Source: Phymatolithon calcareum
Lineage: Eukaryota; Rhodophyta; Florideophyceae; Hapalidiales
Reading direction: 5' to 3'
Length of the DNA: 64,000 nt
NCBI GenBank assembly: GCA_977006965.1
Contig: OZ345353.1
Span: 3,100,001-3,164,000 of the forward strand
Part shown: piece by piece, positions 44,860 through 55,100 of the stretch
How the letters are laid out: every line of letters starts with the position of its first letter
How positions within the stretch are numbered: position 1 is the first letter of the stretch
Made by a program: the position numbers and the translations under genes
The notes under the pieces: model-generated
What the model was told of the DNA's origin: nothing
Seen by the model: the letters and a program-made list of their open reading frames with translations, nothing else
The model's database searches: none

Positions 44860-44990
44860 ATATATCTTGTACTGCCAAACTTGCCGCTAATGACAATTTT
44901 GCCACTGCAGTAGCAAATATCTACAGCAGTGGCAAATAACCACAAACGTTGGCAAATTTGTGGTTAGCGGCAATTCTGGCAGTATAAGCG
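44860..44990. mobile_element. Small foldback/MITE element, copy 1
   Basis: The terminal parts 44866-44890 and 44964-44988 are inverted repeats (cttgtactgcca... against tggcagtataag), with similarity continuing inward for about 40 bp on each side. A second inverted pair lies inside around ttgccactgcag and cagtggcaa. A related element is at 57060-57190. Target duplication not resolved. Confidence 0.6.
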
Positions 44991-45289
44991 TTAGCCCATA
45001 GAATAACAGACTTACCTGCTGTTTGAGCAAGAAATAATATATTATTGCAAGAATGTATCATGACAAGGCTATAGTCGGCACTCAACACTATCTCCACTTC
45101 TCGGCTTAGCATCATTCGTGATCTTTTTTTGCAAATGTTTAGTTGTTTATTTGAAAGCCCTCATTAACATTCCTAAGACTGTACGGGAGCAGCTTTTCGT
45201 AACTTGTTCATTCTAGTATATTGACTGGTCCCAAATGCAGGGACTCGTCGTTCTCCATACTGTCAATTATGGTGACACTGTAGAGTAAT

Positions 45290-45490
45290 ATGGAGTCTAA
45301 TGACTTTTCCGTTGTTAGCATTTCTCCGGAGTCCAGTTGGACAGGACTGCAAGGGCATGAAAGACCTCCCAGTGATGTCATTCGTGATCTGAGATATACA
45401 ATGGCTAAAATGGTGGAAAAAAAGGTTGCCTCTCCTTCCACTCTTCCCGTAGACATGCAAAAGGAGAAAGATACAGAGCGCGCTTTGTAG
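45290..45490 (+). CDS. Unassigned short ORF
   Basis: 66 codons from an ATG (MESNDFSVVSISPESS), polar and charged. After its TAG the same frame stays open, with a basic stretch (YFRRRHRSIKATKQKH), up to a GTGAGT that could be a splice donor at about 45,652. No family recognised and no second copy here. The minus-strand frame over the same bases has a hydrophobic stretch but no other support. Confidence 0.25.
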   Translation: MESNDFSVVSISPESSWTGLQGHERPPSDVIRDLRYTMAKMVEKKVASPSTLPVDMQKEKDTERAL

Positions 45491-45664
45491 TACTTCAGGA
45501 GGAGACATAGAAGCATAAAAGCGACAAAACAAAAACATATCAGAGAGACGCAGCACTTTATTGGTGCTATGGGGAGCCAGCAGCTAGTGGCCCTCAGAGG
45601 GACATACCCGGGGCTAGGTACATCAGATCGAGGTCGGTTCATGGAGACCGCGGTGAGTTTTAAG

Positions 45665-46426
45665 CAGGGCTAGAACCAATTAAATTGGTAGTAATTGCGC
45701 AGAAAATACTACTTTACTAATTTCATTTTTGTTGGACGCGTAGAGGCAATTCAAATTGCAATTATATCAGCATACCCAATTATGATTGCAATTACCTCAA
45801 GTTATGAAAAGCAACTCTGATGACTTGAATGTGCTTTCGAGTCGTAATTAAGTGGATTTATTGAGAAGGTACCATGTGTACCAACGTGAGGAAAGTCGGC
45901 ACCTTTCTTAGCATTCTACTACACTCGAAATTTCAGTTCCTTAATCAGAATTACTTAGTATCGCGTCGATGGCTCGGGCCACATTGGTCTCCTCTGTGGG
46001 GGTCCATGTTGGCTTCCTCGGGATGCTCTTCACTGAAGAGCATCCCGAGGAAGCCAGTTAGAATACTGAAGAGTCTTCAGTATTCTAACTGCCCATTTCT
46101 TCTATTATATTCGGCGGATTTCTTGGAAACTGACCTACAAACCATCTTGCGCAGAGAATTCTGTGCCTGCTTTCTTTCATCCTCACTGCTTGGTGCGGTA
46201 GACCATTCTTGGCAAATGTATTTTTCCTAGCGCGGCGTTCTTCTTGTTGTTACCAGGCTTGTCGGAGGGCACTCTTGTCTTGGATTGTGCTTTCGAGTCG
46301 ATAACGCAAACTCATTACTAAATAGCAATTTCTATTGCAATTATTTTTCATTTCTGAAATCAAAATTGCAATTGGTGAATAGGCTCTAATTAATATCGAT
46401 TTGTAATTTAATTCGTTCTTAGCCTG
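45665..46426. mobile_element. hAT-like non-autonomous element (tentative)
   Basis: The left end starts cagggctagaacc and the right end, read in complement, starts caggctaagaacg, both followed by aattaaatt. Inside each end are repeats of attgcaatta and a direct repeat tgtgctttcgagtcg (about 45,831 and 46,289), like the subterminal motifs of hAT elements. On the minus strand a fragment KPTWTPTEETNVARAI looks like a Myb/SANT helix (W-T-x-x-E-E). I find no 8-bp target duplication, so the exact ends are uncertain. Confidence 0.45.
46010..46091. repeat. Two overlapping near-perfect palindromes
   Basis: The first palindrome is 46010-46056: 23-bp arms that are exact complements around a single C. 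The second is 46055-46091: 18-bp arms around a single G. They overlap by 2 bp. Both would form long hairpins with minimal loops, or cruciforms in duplex DNA. They lie inside the hAT-like element. Confidence 0.9.
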
Positions 46427-46839
46427 CTCGTATCGCTGTTATTTTGCCATCGTCTTGGACCTGGCGATCGTATGTCCCATCCGCCGTTTCCGCTTGTGTC
46501 AACCTTTATGGCTACTCCATCTCGCTTATTGTGGAATATTGTCGTTCCATTTCATCAACAATTGTCCAATGAACTCTGTGAAATGAAATTTGAATTTTAG
46601 TTTGAAGCATTTTGCCCTTCCTATATGGGATTCAACAATGGCCAGGGTGGATCTTACATTTTTCGATATTGCTATTGGATTCGTTCGCGGGTAAACTTTT
46701 AATTAAACATGATTTTAAATCAAATGTAATCATTGACCGCTCGCTTGATACTTTTTTGAAAGAGTATTAATGCAGTTAATGATGTCATCGGCTATATTAC
46801 ATCAAATTTGTGGCTGCAGCATAGAAAAACGCCTCAATT
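46427..46839. other. Spacer, no gene
   Basis: AT-rich, no protein-like frame and no repeat recognised. Confidence 0.45.
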
Positions 46840-46925
46840 ATTTTCGAGTCGCAGGATCTGCGTCCTTCGTCATGTTGAGCGACAAAGCGCTCCTGGCAGC
46901 AACGGTGGAGCAACAAGGAGGTCGG
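46840..46925 (+). pseudogene. Inverted fragment of the kinase 5' end
   Basis: The plus strand reads YFRVAGSASFVMLSDKALL then EQQGG, matching the first coding part of kinase copies A-C but in the opposite orientation. It lies about 170 bp beyond the 3' end of kinase copy C. Confidence 0.65.
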
Positions 46926-47095
46926 CTTGGGATGCAAGGGAGAAGCATGCCAAGGGCAAGCATGGCGTCATCCACGTTGAGGAGAGCTGAAATTCAGCCC
47001 AGCATCTTGCTTAACATGAAACACATGTACAGTATCGGTACTACAACGTCTGAAAGGGCGGGCAGAGCTCGGCTGTATGTATCCACATCAGTTTG

Positions 47096-48595
47096 CTACT
47101 GTAGTTTTGCGCTTGTCTCAAATTTCTCCACTGCCCACTTCACCATAACCCGCACCAAGCTCAGTTGCAGTTGCAGTGCATCTTGACAGTTACATTTCGC
47201 CTGTTCTTCAACATGGATCAGCTCATTCAGTGTCCGGAAAACGCTTGACAAATATGTCGACAAGGCCACAGCATCATAAACTGCACCAACTTCTGTGAGC
47301 GCAATACCCATTTCTGCACAGTAAACAGTCAAAGTCTTGTGGCCGAACATAGAAAGGTCGGAAAGACAGCAACCTACATAAGATTGGTTCCAGTCGAAAA
47401 AGCAATAGGAACCTGTTGTTCCACCCGGCCGAAACATATTTCCCGTTGGCAAGTCACCGTGAACGAAAGTCGTTGGTAGCTTTGCATCTCGGACGTCACG
47501 TAGAGCTCGGATAATGTACGCTTTCCAACGCTTCATATACTTGAATTCCTCATTATCCTTCAGAAACTTAAGCTCTTCGTGTTCAAGCAAAAAGTCAAGG
47601 TTCTCCTCCATCCATTCTGTATTCAGAACCATCATTCCTGCCGCTTCCAGTTCTGGAATCGCTGACATGCTCGCCTTCTGCAGCTTGACCAGGTCTCTGA
47701 AAAACTGCGGGAATTCGCTTTTTGGAATACCATTATCGAACAGACCCCATTCCTTTCCGTGATCAGCTGATATCGTGATCCTCTCTTCCGTGTCAATCAA
47801 GAGGGGCTTCGCCACAAACGAAGGTGCAATCTTGCACAACACCGATGTTATCGCCGCCTCATTGCAGAAAATGGGTGAACATTTCAGGAAATAAAACCCT
47901 TTGTCGGTGTTTACTCGAAGTATACTGCAAAGCATCGTTGCTTTCAGCTGAGTCACCGGTCCCATCACCTCTAGTCCATGCGATCTCAGAACCCCGCACA
48001 TCCATTCCGCCTTTTCCGTGAACCATCCTACACGGCCCCACGCAACTCGCAAATCCGGTTCTCTTCGTTGCAAAATACTGTTGAGCTCTTTGCGGATAGC
48101 ATACCGTGCCTCCTCATCGCAATGGTCAATGGCAGCTTCTTCAATATTCACCCACTCCCACCCTTGCGGAAGATCAATTAGATCTTCATGGGTCTCGAAA
48201 ATGATCACAGATCGAACAACCGTGGTTTCGGAAATTTCCTTTTCCCGATTCCATATCCATCGCAAGATCGTAACTGAAAAGTTGAACTCAAGTTTCAGTT
48301 TCAATTCATCCATCATACCGGGAGCGTGTGCCGCATTCATATATTGTCCAAAACATTGCGGAAGAGTCCACTTGTCTCCATTACGAATGACAAGAATTCG
48401 ACTCCGTGCCGTGTCGGGAATGAGCAATTGTAGCTCGTTGACACCATCTTTTGCGCAGCGTTCCCATGCCGACAAAGAGTCTTTCGATTCCTCCATAGCG
48501 CGTCCTTGTTGCTCCTCCATTGTTCCCGGGAGCACTTTTTCGCTCAACAGGACGAATGTGACGTTGCTTCGCTGCACGAAGACCGCAGATCCCAC
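47096..48595 (-). CDS. APH-fold kinase-like protein with Nudix-like N-terminus, copy C
   Basis: This is the most intact kinase copy: one frame of 499 codons with no stop, ending in the TAG that also ends copy B. It carries FVHGDLPTGNMF and CFFDWNQ, plus WNREKEISETTVVRS and WGRVGWFTEKAEWM. The frame opens at a GTG; the first ATG is at 48520 (MEEQQGRAMEES), but the residues before it (VFVQRSNVTFVLLSEK) are conserved in A and B, so an upstream exon is likely. It differs from A at roughly one residue in ten, with the catalytic residues unchanged. Substrate unknown; such proteins phosphorylate small molecules. Confidence 0.75.
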   Translation of the reverse strand: MGSAVFVQRSNVTFVLLSEKVLPGTMEEQQGRAMEESKDSLSAWERCAKDGVNELQLLIPDTARSRILVIRNGDKWTLPQCFGQYMNAAHAPGMMDELKLKLEFNFSVTILRWIWNREKEISETTVVRSVIIFETHEDLIDLPQGWEWVNIEEAAIDHCDEEARYAIRKELNSILQRREPDLRVAWGRVGWFTEKAEWMCGVLRSHGLEVMGPVTQLKATMLCSILRVNTDKGFYFLKCSPIFCNEAAITSVLCKIAPSFVAKPLLIDTEERITISADHGKEWGLFDNGIPKSEFPQFFRDLVKLQKASMSAIPELEAAGMMVLNTEWMEENLDFLLEHEELKFLKDNEEFKYMKRWKAYIIRALRDVRDAKLPTTFVHGDLPTGNMFRPGGTTGSYCFFDWNQSYVGCCLSDLSMFGHKTLTVYCAEMGIALTEVGAVYDAVALSTYLSSVFRTLNELIHVEEQAKCNCQDALQLQLSLVRVMVKWAVEKFETSAKLQ

Positions 48596-49075
48596 GACTC
48601 GAAATAATTATTGCTCTCTGTAAGTTGTCATACGGTACAGGTTGCGGACGGAACATGCCCGCCCAAGATAGATTTACATCCCTCACAGGCTTGTACTTAT
48701 TTTCTTGCTTGCAGTTAATCCACGGCACTCTTTCTGATGTTGCCGTCGTTCCAGACCGTCAACCATATTAACTGTCAGGGAAGTGAAAACGAAGGGTAGT
48801 TTTAAGTTTCTTTCCATGCCGCATTCGTGGCATTCTCGTTCGGGTACGGTGGACCTCTGTGAAAACTTGTTTAAGTTGTTTTGGACCTCCACTTCTGTTC
48901 TTTCGTACTCTGAAGTAGTAGCCTGCGCGACGATCTTGACTGCAACGGTTCCTTAACAATATTACCCATTTCGAACTGCTCGATCGACTCAAAAGTTGAC
49001 TTCAACCACTTGCCGAACGCTTATCTACTCGCATGTCGATCGTCACTATGATCGTGAACGCCCGTTTGTAACAGA

Positions 49076-49216
49076 ATGCCAAAATATGTCACGTACCCAG
49101 ACGTTGGCAAAATACCTATTGGAGGGAATGATACAATGAGTGTAAGCGGCTACAAATCGTCACAGTATGCCGGCGTCCGTGATTTGTTTTTCCGACTGCA
49201 AAATTTCGATTTTTAA
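49076..49216 (+). CDS. Possible 46-codon ORF on the opposite strand, block C
   Basis: Same length and place as 32267-32407, product with YPDVGKIPIGGND and RDLFFRLQNFDF. Not one indel separates it from copy A, but most substitutions change the protein. Coding status doubtful. Confidence 0.25.
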   Translation: MPKYVTYPDVGKIPIGGNDTMSVSGYKSSQYAGVRDLFFRLQNFDF

Positions 49217-49313
49217 ATATCAGTTGAAATCTGTAGCAGAAAGCAGAGTCACTTACCGGTCACTGTCGCTCCCGCAGCGTCGTTAAAGCTCGGTTTGACG
49301 AGAAGAGACATTG

Positions 49314-50640
49314 TTACTCAGAGATGATTGGCGCGTACAAAAAGTCAACGTCGCCGCCGAAAGATGCGTCCTCTTCTTGTCTGTCTCTGTCCCCCGATAC
49401 TCCCTCTTCCCGCACTTCTACCTCTGCCCCAGCGTCTACCCCTGCCGCCACTATCCTCAATGTCCCCTGGTTCCACACTTCCAGTGTGTGGTGGTTTGAT
49501 ACCAATATGCACGCCTTGAAATTAATTGGAGTCCCCAGAGGAACACGGGAGTGCTTCCGTGATACAGAAATGTTGCGCGACCCGCATTTCCCAGAGAGAA
49601 CGGCTCCCTCTGTGGCCGCGACGGACTGAACCGCATTTCCAGAGAAGAAGTACACAAAGTTGCAAGATTCCCTGTCTGCAGAACACGATATAAACTTCTT
49701 TGCCGAGTCTCTCGACTCCCGAATATTACACGGAGCTTTGCACAGCGGGCATTCCGCGACATTCGCCTGGCTTGACGGCGTGCCGTGCGATAATGGACAT
49801 GTTAGATGCGCACGCATGAAGCATCGAAAGCCTGATATCTTTTTCTCCGGGTTCACACCTTCGTCACTCGGCGGGTGCGAAATGCAATAAGGGCATAACG
49901 TGTAACGGGCGTTTGACGATGAGTTGGTCATTTGTAGCACTTGAAACTGGCACACGGGGCACCTCGCATCGTGTGGCTCAATAATCCCAAATCGCGGCAA
50001 CTCCTGCGATAAACTGTTGAGATAAATTACATGTCCTGCAATGCAAACTACGATCTGAACCTTCGCTGCCACTCGCATGACCGCAGCCACCTCCTCGACC
50101 GCGACCACGCCCACTACCTCTGCCCCTTTCGCCCCCCCCCCTCCGCGAACACTACCCTGCGACGCGGCTCCTCCACTTCCCGGTCGCCCTTTTAAATTCA
50201 TAACATGATGACAATTCCCACATTCGGAGAGATTGGGCACCGGACTTTGCCATGTAGCCGCGGTGGAATTATTAAACTTGCTTCGGAAGACATTGCTCAA
50301 CGTTACCGTATTATTACGCAACTGAGCAAACTTGCGCAGTCTGCAGCACACTTGCAACGTGCGCCTGCCCATTGCCCTCTTTTTTCCTATCCTCCTCCCG
50401 CTTCGCGCGCATGTATGGGCGAGCAAGATAGAGCAGACATTTTTCGTGTGACACGGCAAGAGCAATGCCGATTTCTGTGCGTGCGAAGCTTCCAGCTTTG
50501 CCCCTTCTTTCACGACCTAGTTCCGCTCTTACACTTTCCTGACATGCTCCGCGATCGTGGCGCCCGTTCCGATTCCGTAATGATCCATGAGTACAATGAC
50601 ATCGGCCTCCGAGAGCAGCGCCGGCGGTTGAGTCTGTAAC
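49314..50640 (-). pseudogene. DNA topoisomerase III-alpha, C-terminal half only, copy C
   Basis: This copy begins at the segment matching LLSEADVVALMDHYGIG and lacks the TOPRIM and active-site regions altogether. The shared TAG is at 50517-50519. The zinc-ribbon part is well preserved (CPLCKAPCNIRESRDS, FISCSADRESCNFVYF), but a deletion after KACIL shifts the last segment into another frame. It cannot make an active enzyme. Confidence 0.75.
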
Positions 50641-51057
50641 TCACGCAAAGCAAAGCGCTGCGACGGAAGGGTCTCCCTAGGCGACGGGAGATGGCCTTAG
50701 TGCCAGTGGAAAATTGGTCTCGTACTGGACTTCATTCGAAAAATAGTTCGAACAGAAAAGGGCGGTATACTATTGATGATTCGTCGTACAAATTGGCGGG
50801 AAACGCAAAACGTAATACACTACAGACCAATGATTAACGTTCAATCAATAGTATCATAACATTCGTTTTGGCGGGAAATGAGAACGACACCCGACACAAA
50901 ACTCTGATCTGCAGTTTTGCATATCAATGATTGTTAGATCCAATATGAATTAGATCTAAGATCCTCTCCCTTCTTGAATCAATTCATTGGTTCTCGCGGT
51001 GAGGTAGAACTTGTGCTCACGTCCAGGAGGCAAAAGTTTCCGCTTCTTTATTTATGA
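50641..51057. other. Spacer between topoisomerase C and the GTPase remnant
   Basis: No gene. The motif ggcgggaaa occurs twice (near 50,800 and 50,873), and 'actattgat' and its complement nearby form loose inverted repeats. Confidence 0.4.
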
Positions 51058-51855
51058 ATGGGCATCGCCACCCGCCTCGCAGATGGAGTTCTTTCCGGCA
51101 GTCGATTGTCCCTTTCTCGAGCAATAATGCTCATAGAGTCACAAAACCGTGCCCGCGCTCCACTCGCAGCCGAGCTACTAGACTGAGTTAGCGCATCAGC
51201 TTCACGGCGACCGACATTCCGTGTGGGCATCTCAGGAGCACCAGGTGCAGGAAAGAGCACTCTTATCGAACGTCTCGGGCTCCACATCGCGAGCGAGGAA
51301 TCACGTCTGGCCGTCCTTACTGTAGATCCGTCTTCAACTCTATCCCGCGGAAGCATTCTTGGCAATAAGACGCGCATGTCGGGACTTGCACAGCACCCTT
51401 TCGCGTACGTGCGACCAAGTCCGTCACGCGGAGTACTGGGCGGTCTTGCAAGACGCACGTACGAAGCTGTCGTGCTCTGCGAAGCAGCAGGATATTCTGT
51501 GGTTATTGTGGAGACTGCAGGTGTTGGTCAATCTGAGGTTGCCGTCTCCGACGTCGTTGACGCTCTTCTACTGCTCGTCGCACCCGCTGGTGGTGACGAT
51601 GTTCAAGGATTTAAGAAAGGACTGCTAGAGTTTGCCGACCTCATTGTCGTTAACAGGGCTGATGGTGCAATGACTGCGACCGCGGGAAACACTGCCGACG
51701 ACTTTCGGGAATCAGTCATTTTAGTCAGGCGGCGACGAAACAGAGGTACACCGCGTGTCGTGTTGCACACTGTGAAGCAACGTACGGAAGCTAATGATGG
51801 CAGGCAACGAAAAAACGCGCGCCAAAATGGGATGGTGAGCGCGAATTTGGCGTAA
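51058..51855 (+). pseudogene. MMAA/MeaB-type GTPase fragment with an in-frame TGA
   Basis: From the ATG at 51058 the frame reads TRLADGVLSGSRLSLSRAI and LIESQ, then TGA at 51184-51186, then continues in the same frame into FRVGISGAPGAGKSTLIERL (P-loop), VDPSST, GSILGNKTRM, RPSPSRGVLGG, VETAGVGQSE, APAGGDDVQG and ADLIVVNRADG. This is the characteristic order of the P-loop GTPase that loads and protects methylmalonyl-CoA mutase with cobalamin. The C-terminal dimerisation part is absent: similarity ends soon after NRADG and the frame stops at 51855. Broken by the TGA and the missing end. A copia element sits 127 bp further on, but it does not itself interrupt the remaining frame. Confidence 0.75.
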
Positions 51856-51986
51856 ATTTGAGCGAGGAAGCCCAGAAGTGTGTTTTTCAATTGCACAGAG
51901 ACACGTGTAACCATCCCGTCAGGTAGGTTCTCAGAACAATTTATTTTTTCTTGCTTTAACCGCAGATAGGTGAGATATTCGAGGAG

Positions 51987-52122
51987 TGTCATTGGGCGTT
52001 CGCCAGTCAGTCCCCCAGGACCTCACATGTACTAAGCAGTGCCCCATCGGTCCATATAGATTTCCCATAAAGCATCGCCGTCCAGCCTTCCACATTAGGA
52101 GGCAGGGATCTGCTCATTCACA
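51987..52122 (+). repeat. 5' LTR of the copia element (136 bp)
   Basis: TGTCATTGGG...ATTCACA, identical base for base to the 3' LTR at 56911-57046. It is unusually short for a copia LTR. It contains 'catatag', a weak TATA-like site. Confidence 0.95.
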
Positions 52123-52123
52123 C

Positions 52124-52136
52124 TGGTAGCACCATC
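52124..52136 (+). other. Primer-binding site, probably for initiator Met tRNA
   Basis: tggtagcaccatc begins one base after the 5' LTR. TGGTAGC is the complement of the usual 3' end of eukaryotic initiator methionine tRNA (GCTACCA). The further bases could not be checked against this species' tRNA. Confidence 0.6.
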
Positions 52137-52180
52137 TTTCTGTCGACCGCAAAGTGCAGCCCTCCCCTCCCGAGGCCATC

Positions 52181-55100
52181 ATGGCCGGCACAAGCGGAGA
52201 ACAAACGCCGGATCTAACCGATCAAGATGTATCGGACTATCGGCAATCACTCAACTCCGTGGATTTTGGTTCTCATCTTCTCAAGCTGGACCAAATTTCG
52301 CACAACACTTCTAAAATGCAAGCGGCACTGTGGACGGCCAAGACAAATAACATGCAGCGTCAGGCATTTTTGTCCCAGCTTCCGCTGCTATACTCCTACG
52401 ATTGTCAGGCCACTTCTCCGAATGAAATGCCATCGAAACTGGCACGTGTGTTTAATTTCAAGCTTCTATCTCACGTGTACACATATGTTGAGCCATCTCT
52501 TCGTACTGACATCCATCAAAACGCAACCGTGGTCATCCGCACTATCGACGATCTCAACAGCGCAATTCAGTCAACACTCCAAGTCTCCGCACTGCACAAG
52601 GCTATTGCTCTCGTGTCGGAGCTTCGCGATCAATCTCAAGACGAAATTTCTCCTCTGCAGCACATTTTACAAGTACAGTCGAGTTTCAACGTCATCAAAA
52701 TGGTATGCCCATCTTTGGAGATCTATATGGCCATTCAATGTGTCGCAGGATTTTCCCCATCTGATCAAGTCGAGCTGTTGAAGGAGCTGGACGGAAATGT
52801 CATTCCTAACATTTCAACGCTGGTCACAGCAATTCGCAAGACTACCTTACCGTCAAGTTCCACGGCGTCGTACTCCCAAGGCTCACCGTCCAGTCTCGCG
52901 TTGGCCGCGAAAAACGTTTCCGTAGAATGCTACTACTGCAAGTGCTCCCTACAGAAGCACAACTTGCTACAGCATCTTCGTTTCAAATGCAAATCATACA
53001 CCTGCAAGATTTGCAAGAAAAACAAAGCCGGTCACACGTCTCGCTCGTGCCCTCTCCAAATCAAATCCAAAGTAACACCGTCTCAAGTTCAGTCTGTGGT
53101 CCCGTCAGCCCCCGTTCCACAATCTGTTCAAATTATTCCTATGCCGTTTCCGTATTCTTGCACGCCGTCTATTCAACAATTTACGGACGTTCAGTCAGTC
53201 GACGATACCGCATCGTCCATTGGAGAGACCATTACAACAGTAAATGATCCTGAAATTTCTCCCTATATCCACATTCACGTGATTAATTCTGTCAACCCCC
53301 ATCAAAGAGGCCACTATTCGTCTCATGCCATTATCGATCCGGGCGCAGACGCTGTTGCTCTAATCGGCTCTTCTGTTCTCACAAGATACTCAGCCTTACT
53401 ACCACGATCCCAACGCATCCTCAAACGTGGTCGGGAGCACATATGGTATCAATTTGGTCCAAATGCTCCTGTAAGGTCCACAAGTGAAGTTGATCTGCCT
53501 ATCAGTATTTGTGGGCAATGGACGTACATACCAGTTCATGTCGTTCCCGAAGCCTGCCCTTTGCTAATTGGCCTCCGTTTACTGAAGAAGTGGAACGCCG
53601 TCATAGATTGCAGTCGAATGGCTGTGAGATGCAACATCAGTCCTATGGGACCGGTTCAACTACCTACAAAACTCTACAATGGGCAAATTGCGTTTGATGC
53701 AATAGGCGATGCAAGAAAAAGGCAAGTTTTTACTCTGCTGTCAAAGAATTTGGACTTAAATGAACACGATATCAAGAAAATTCACATGAATCTTGGTCAT
53801 CTTCATGCTGCTGGACTTTACAAGTATCTGCGCCAGGCTGGTCGTGAGCAGAAGGGACTTCTGCAGCTATGCGAGTCTATATGTAAGTCCTGCCGCACAT
53901 GTTTGGAGCATCGCCCACCCGCTCCTCGTCCCAAGGTTAGCCGTCCACCGCCCTCGGATGTCTTGCAGCATGTCTCACTAGATCTCATGTTCCCCAAGAT
54001 TCATGGAAAAACTGTCATTGTTGCGGTATTCATTGACCAGTTCACACGCGTGGCGTCCATGCAACTGCTGCAATCGAAAGCCGATAGTCAGCTAATTGCC
54101 GCATACTTTGATGCATGGTGTCGTTTTTTTGGCCACCCCACTACTTTGCATACAGACGGCGAGACCGCGGTATCAGGACATTCATTTTCTAATATGCTGC
54201 AGAGATTCGACGTTCACCATAAGGTAACTCCCCGGAAGTCGTCATATCAAAATGGTCTAGTTGAGCGCACCATCTCTACGTTGAAATTCATCATTAACAC
54301 TACCGCCATGGAGAACCCCAACTCTCCACCTATCACAATAGTGCACTCTGCTCAAACTGCGTACAATTCAAGACCCAATTACTTTGGGGTGTCCCCATTT
54401 CAAGTTCTCTACGGACTTCATCCTCCAACATCGAACCCGGCCACTGATTCCCCAGTGTCTCTTTCAAAAATACCCACAAACATCGACGAACTGTACGTCC
54501 GACGCCTTCAGACGCTTGTGTCAGCAAGACAAGCTTTCGCGCGCCTCGACGTGGACTCTAGGATCCGTCGGGCTTTGTCCCGGCAGCCACCGCGCCCGCA
54601 GGAGCCTCTTCAGCTCAACGACATTGTGATCTACTTCGATACAAAGACACGAGAATATTGCGGACCAGCCACCGTGGCAGGAGTAGACAATCAGGTTGTC
54701 TCTCTTCATCGTGGAAACAAGCTCGTTCGTGTTCCCCCTCAGAATGTTCAAAAGTGGGATCCAACGTGGTCGTTCAGGAACCACAACACTCAGGACGCAC
54801 CCCTCGGACACCTTGAGAGTTTTTCATCCTCTTCAACTCTTCCAGCATTGACTATTCCAACTTCAACTCCAATTCCTGAGCCGTTCACTAATCATCTCGG
54901 TATCACTGCAGAAACTAACATATCATCTAAATCCAATAACAATGGTCAGAACACACGTGACGGCAGCTTCCGTCCTGACAAGCAGATAATTTCACCCTCG
55001 ACTACTCCTGTCTCGAAACGAACTCGGTCCCAAACAGCGCAAGTGCCGGCCAAAGCGATTGCCGTCGAGCCTCCGGGCGATAAATCAAAAGGTGTCATTA

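Noticed and set aside
19374-51186. Reassignment of TGA to a sense codon, suggested by in-frame TGA in Helitron ORF1, kinase B and the GTPase remnant
   Set aside because: Other copies are broken by TAA and TAG as well, kinase B has GGA at the homologous codon in its sisters, and the long intact frames contain no internal TGA. Ordinary gene decay explains all cases.
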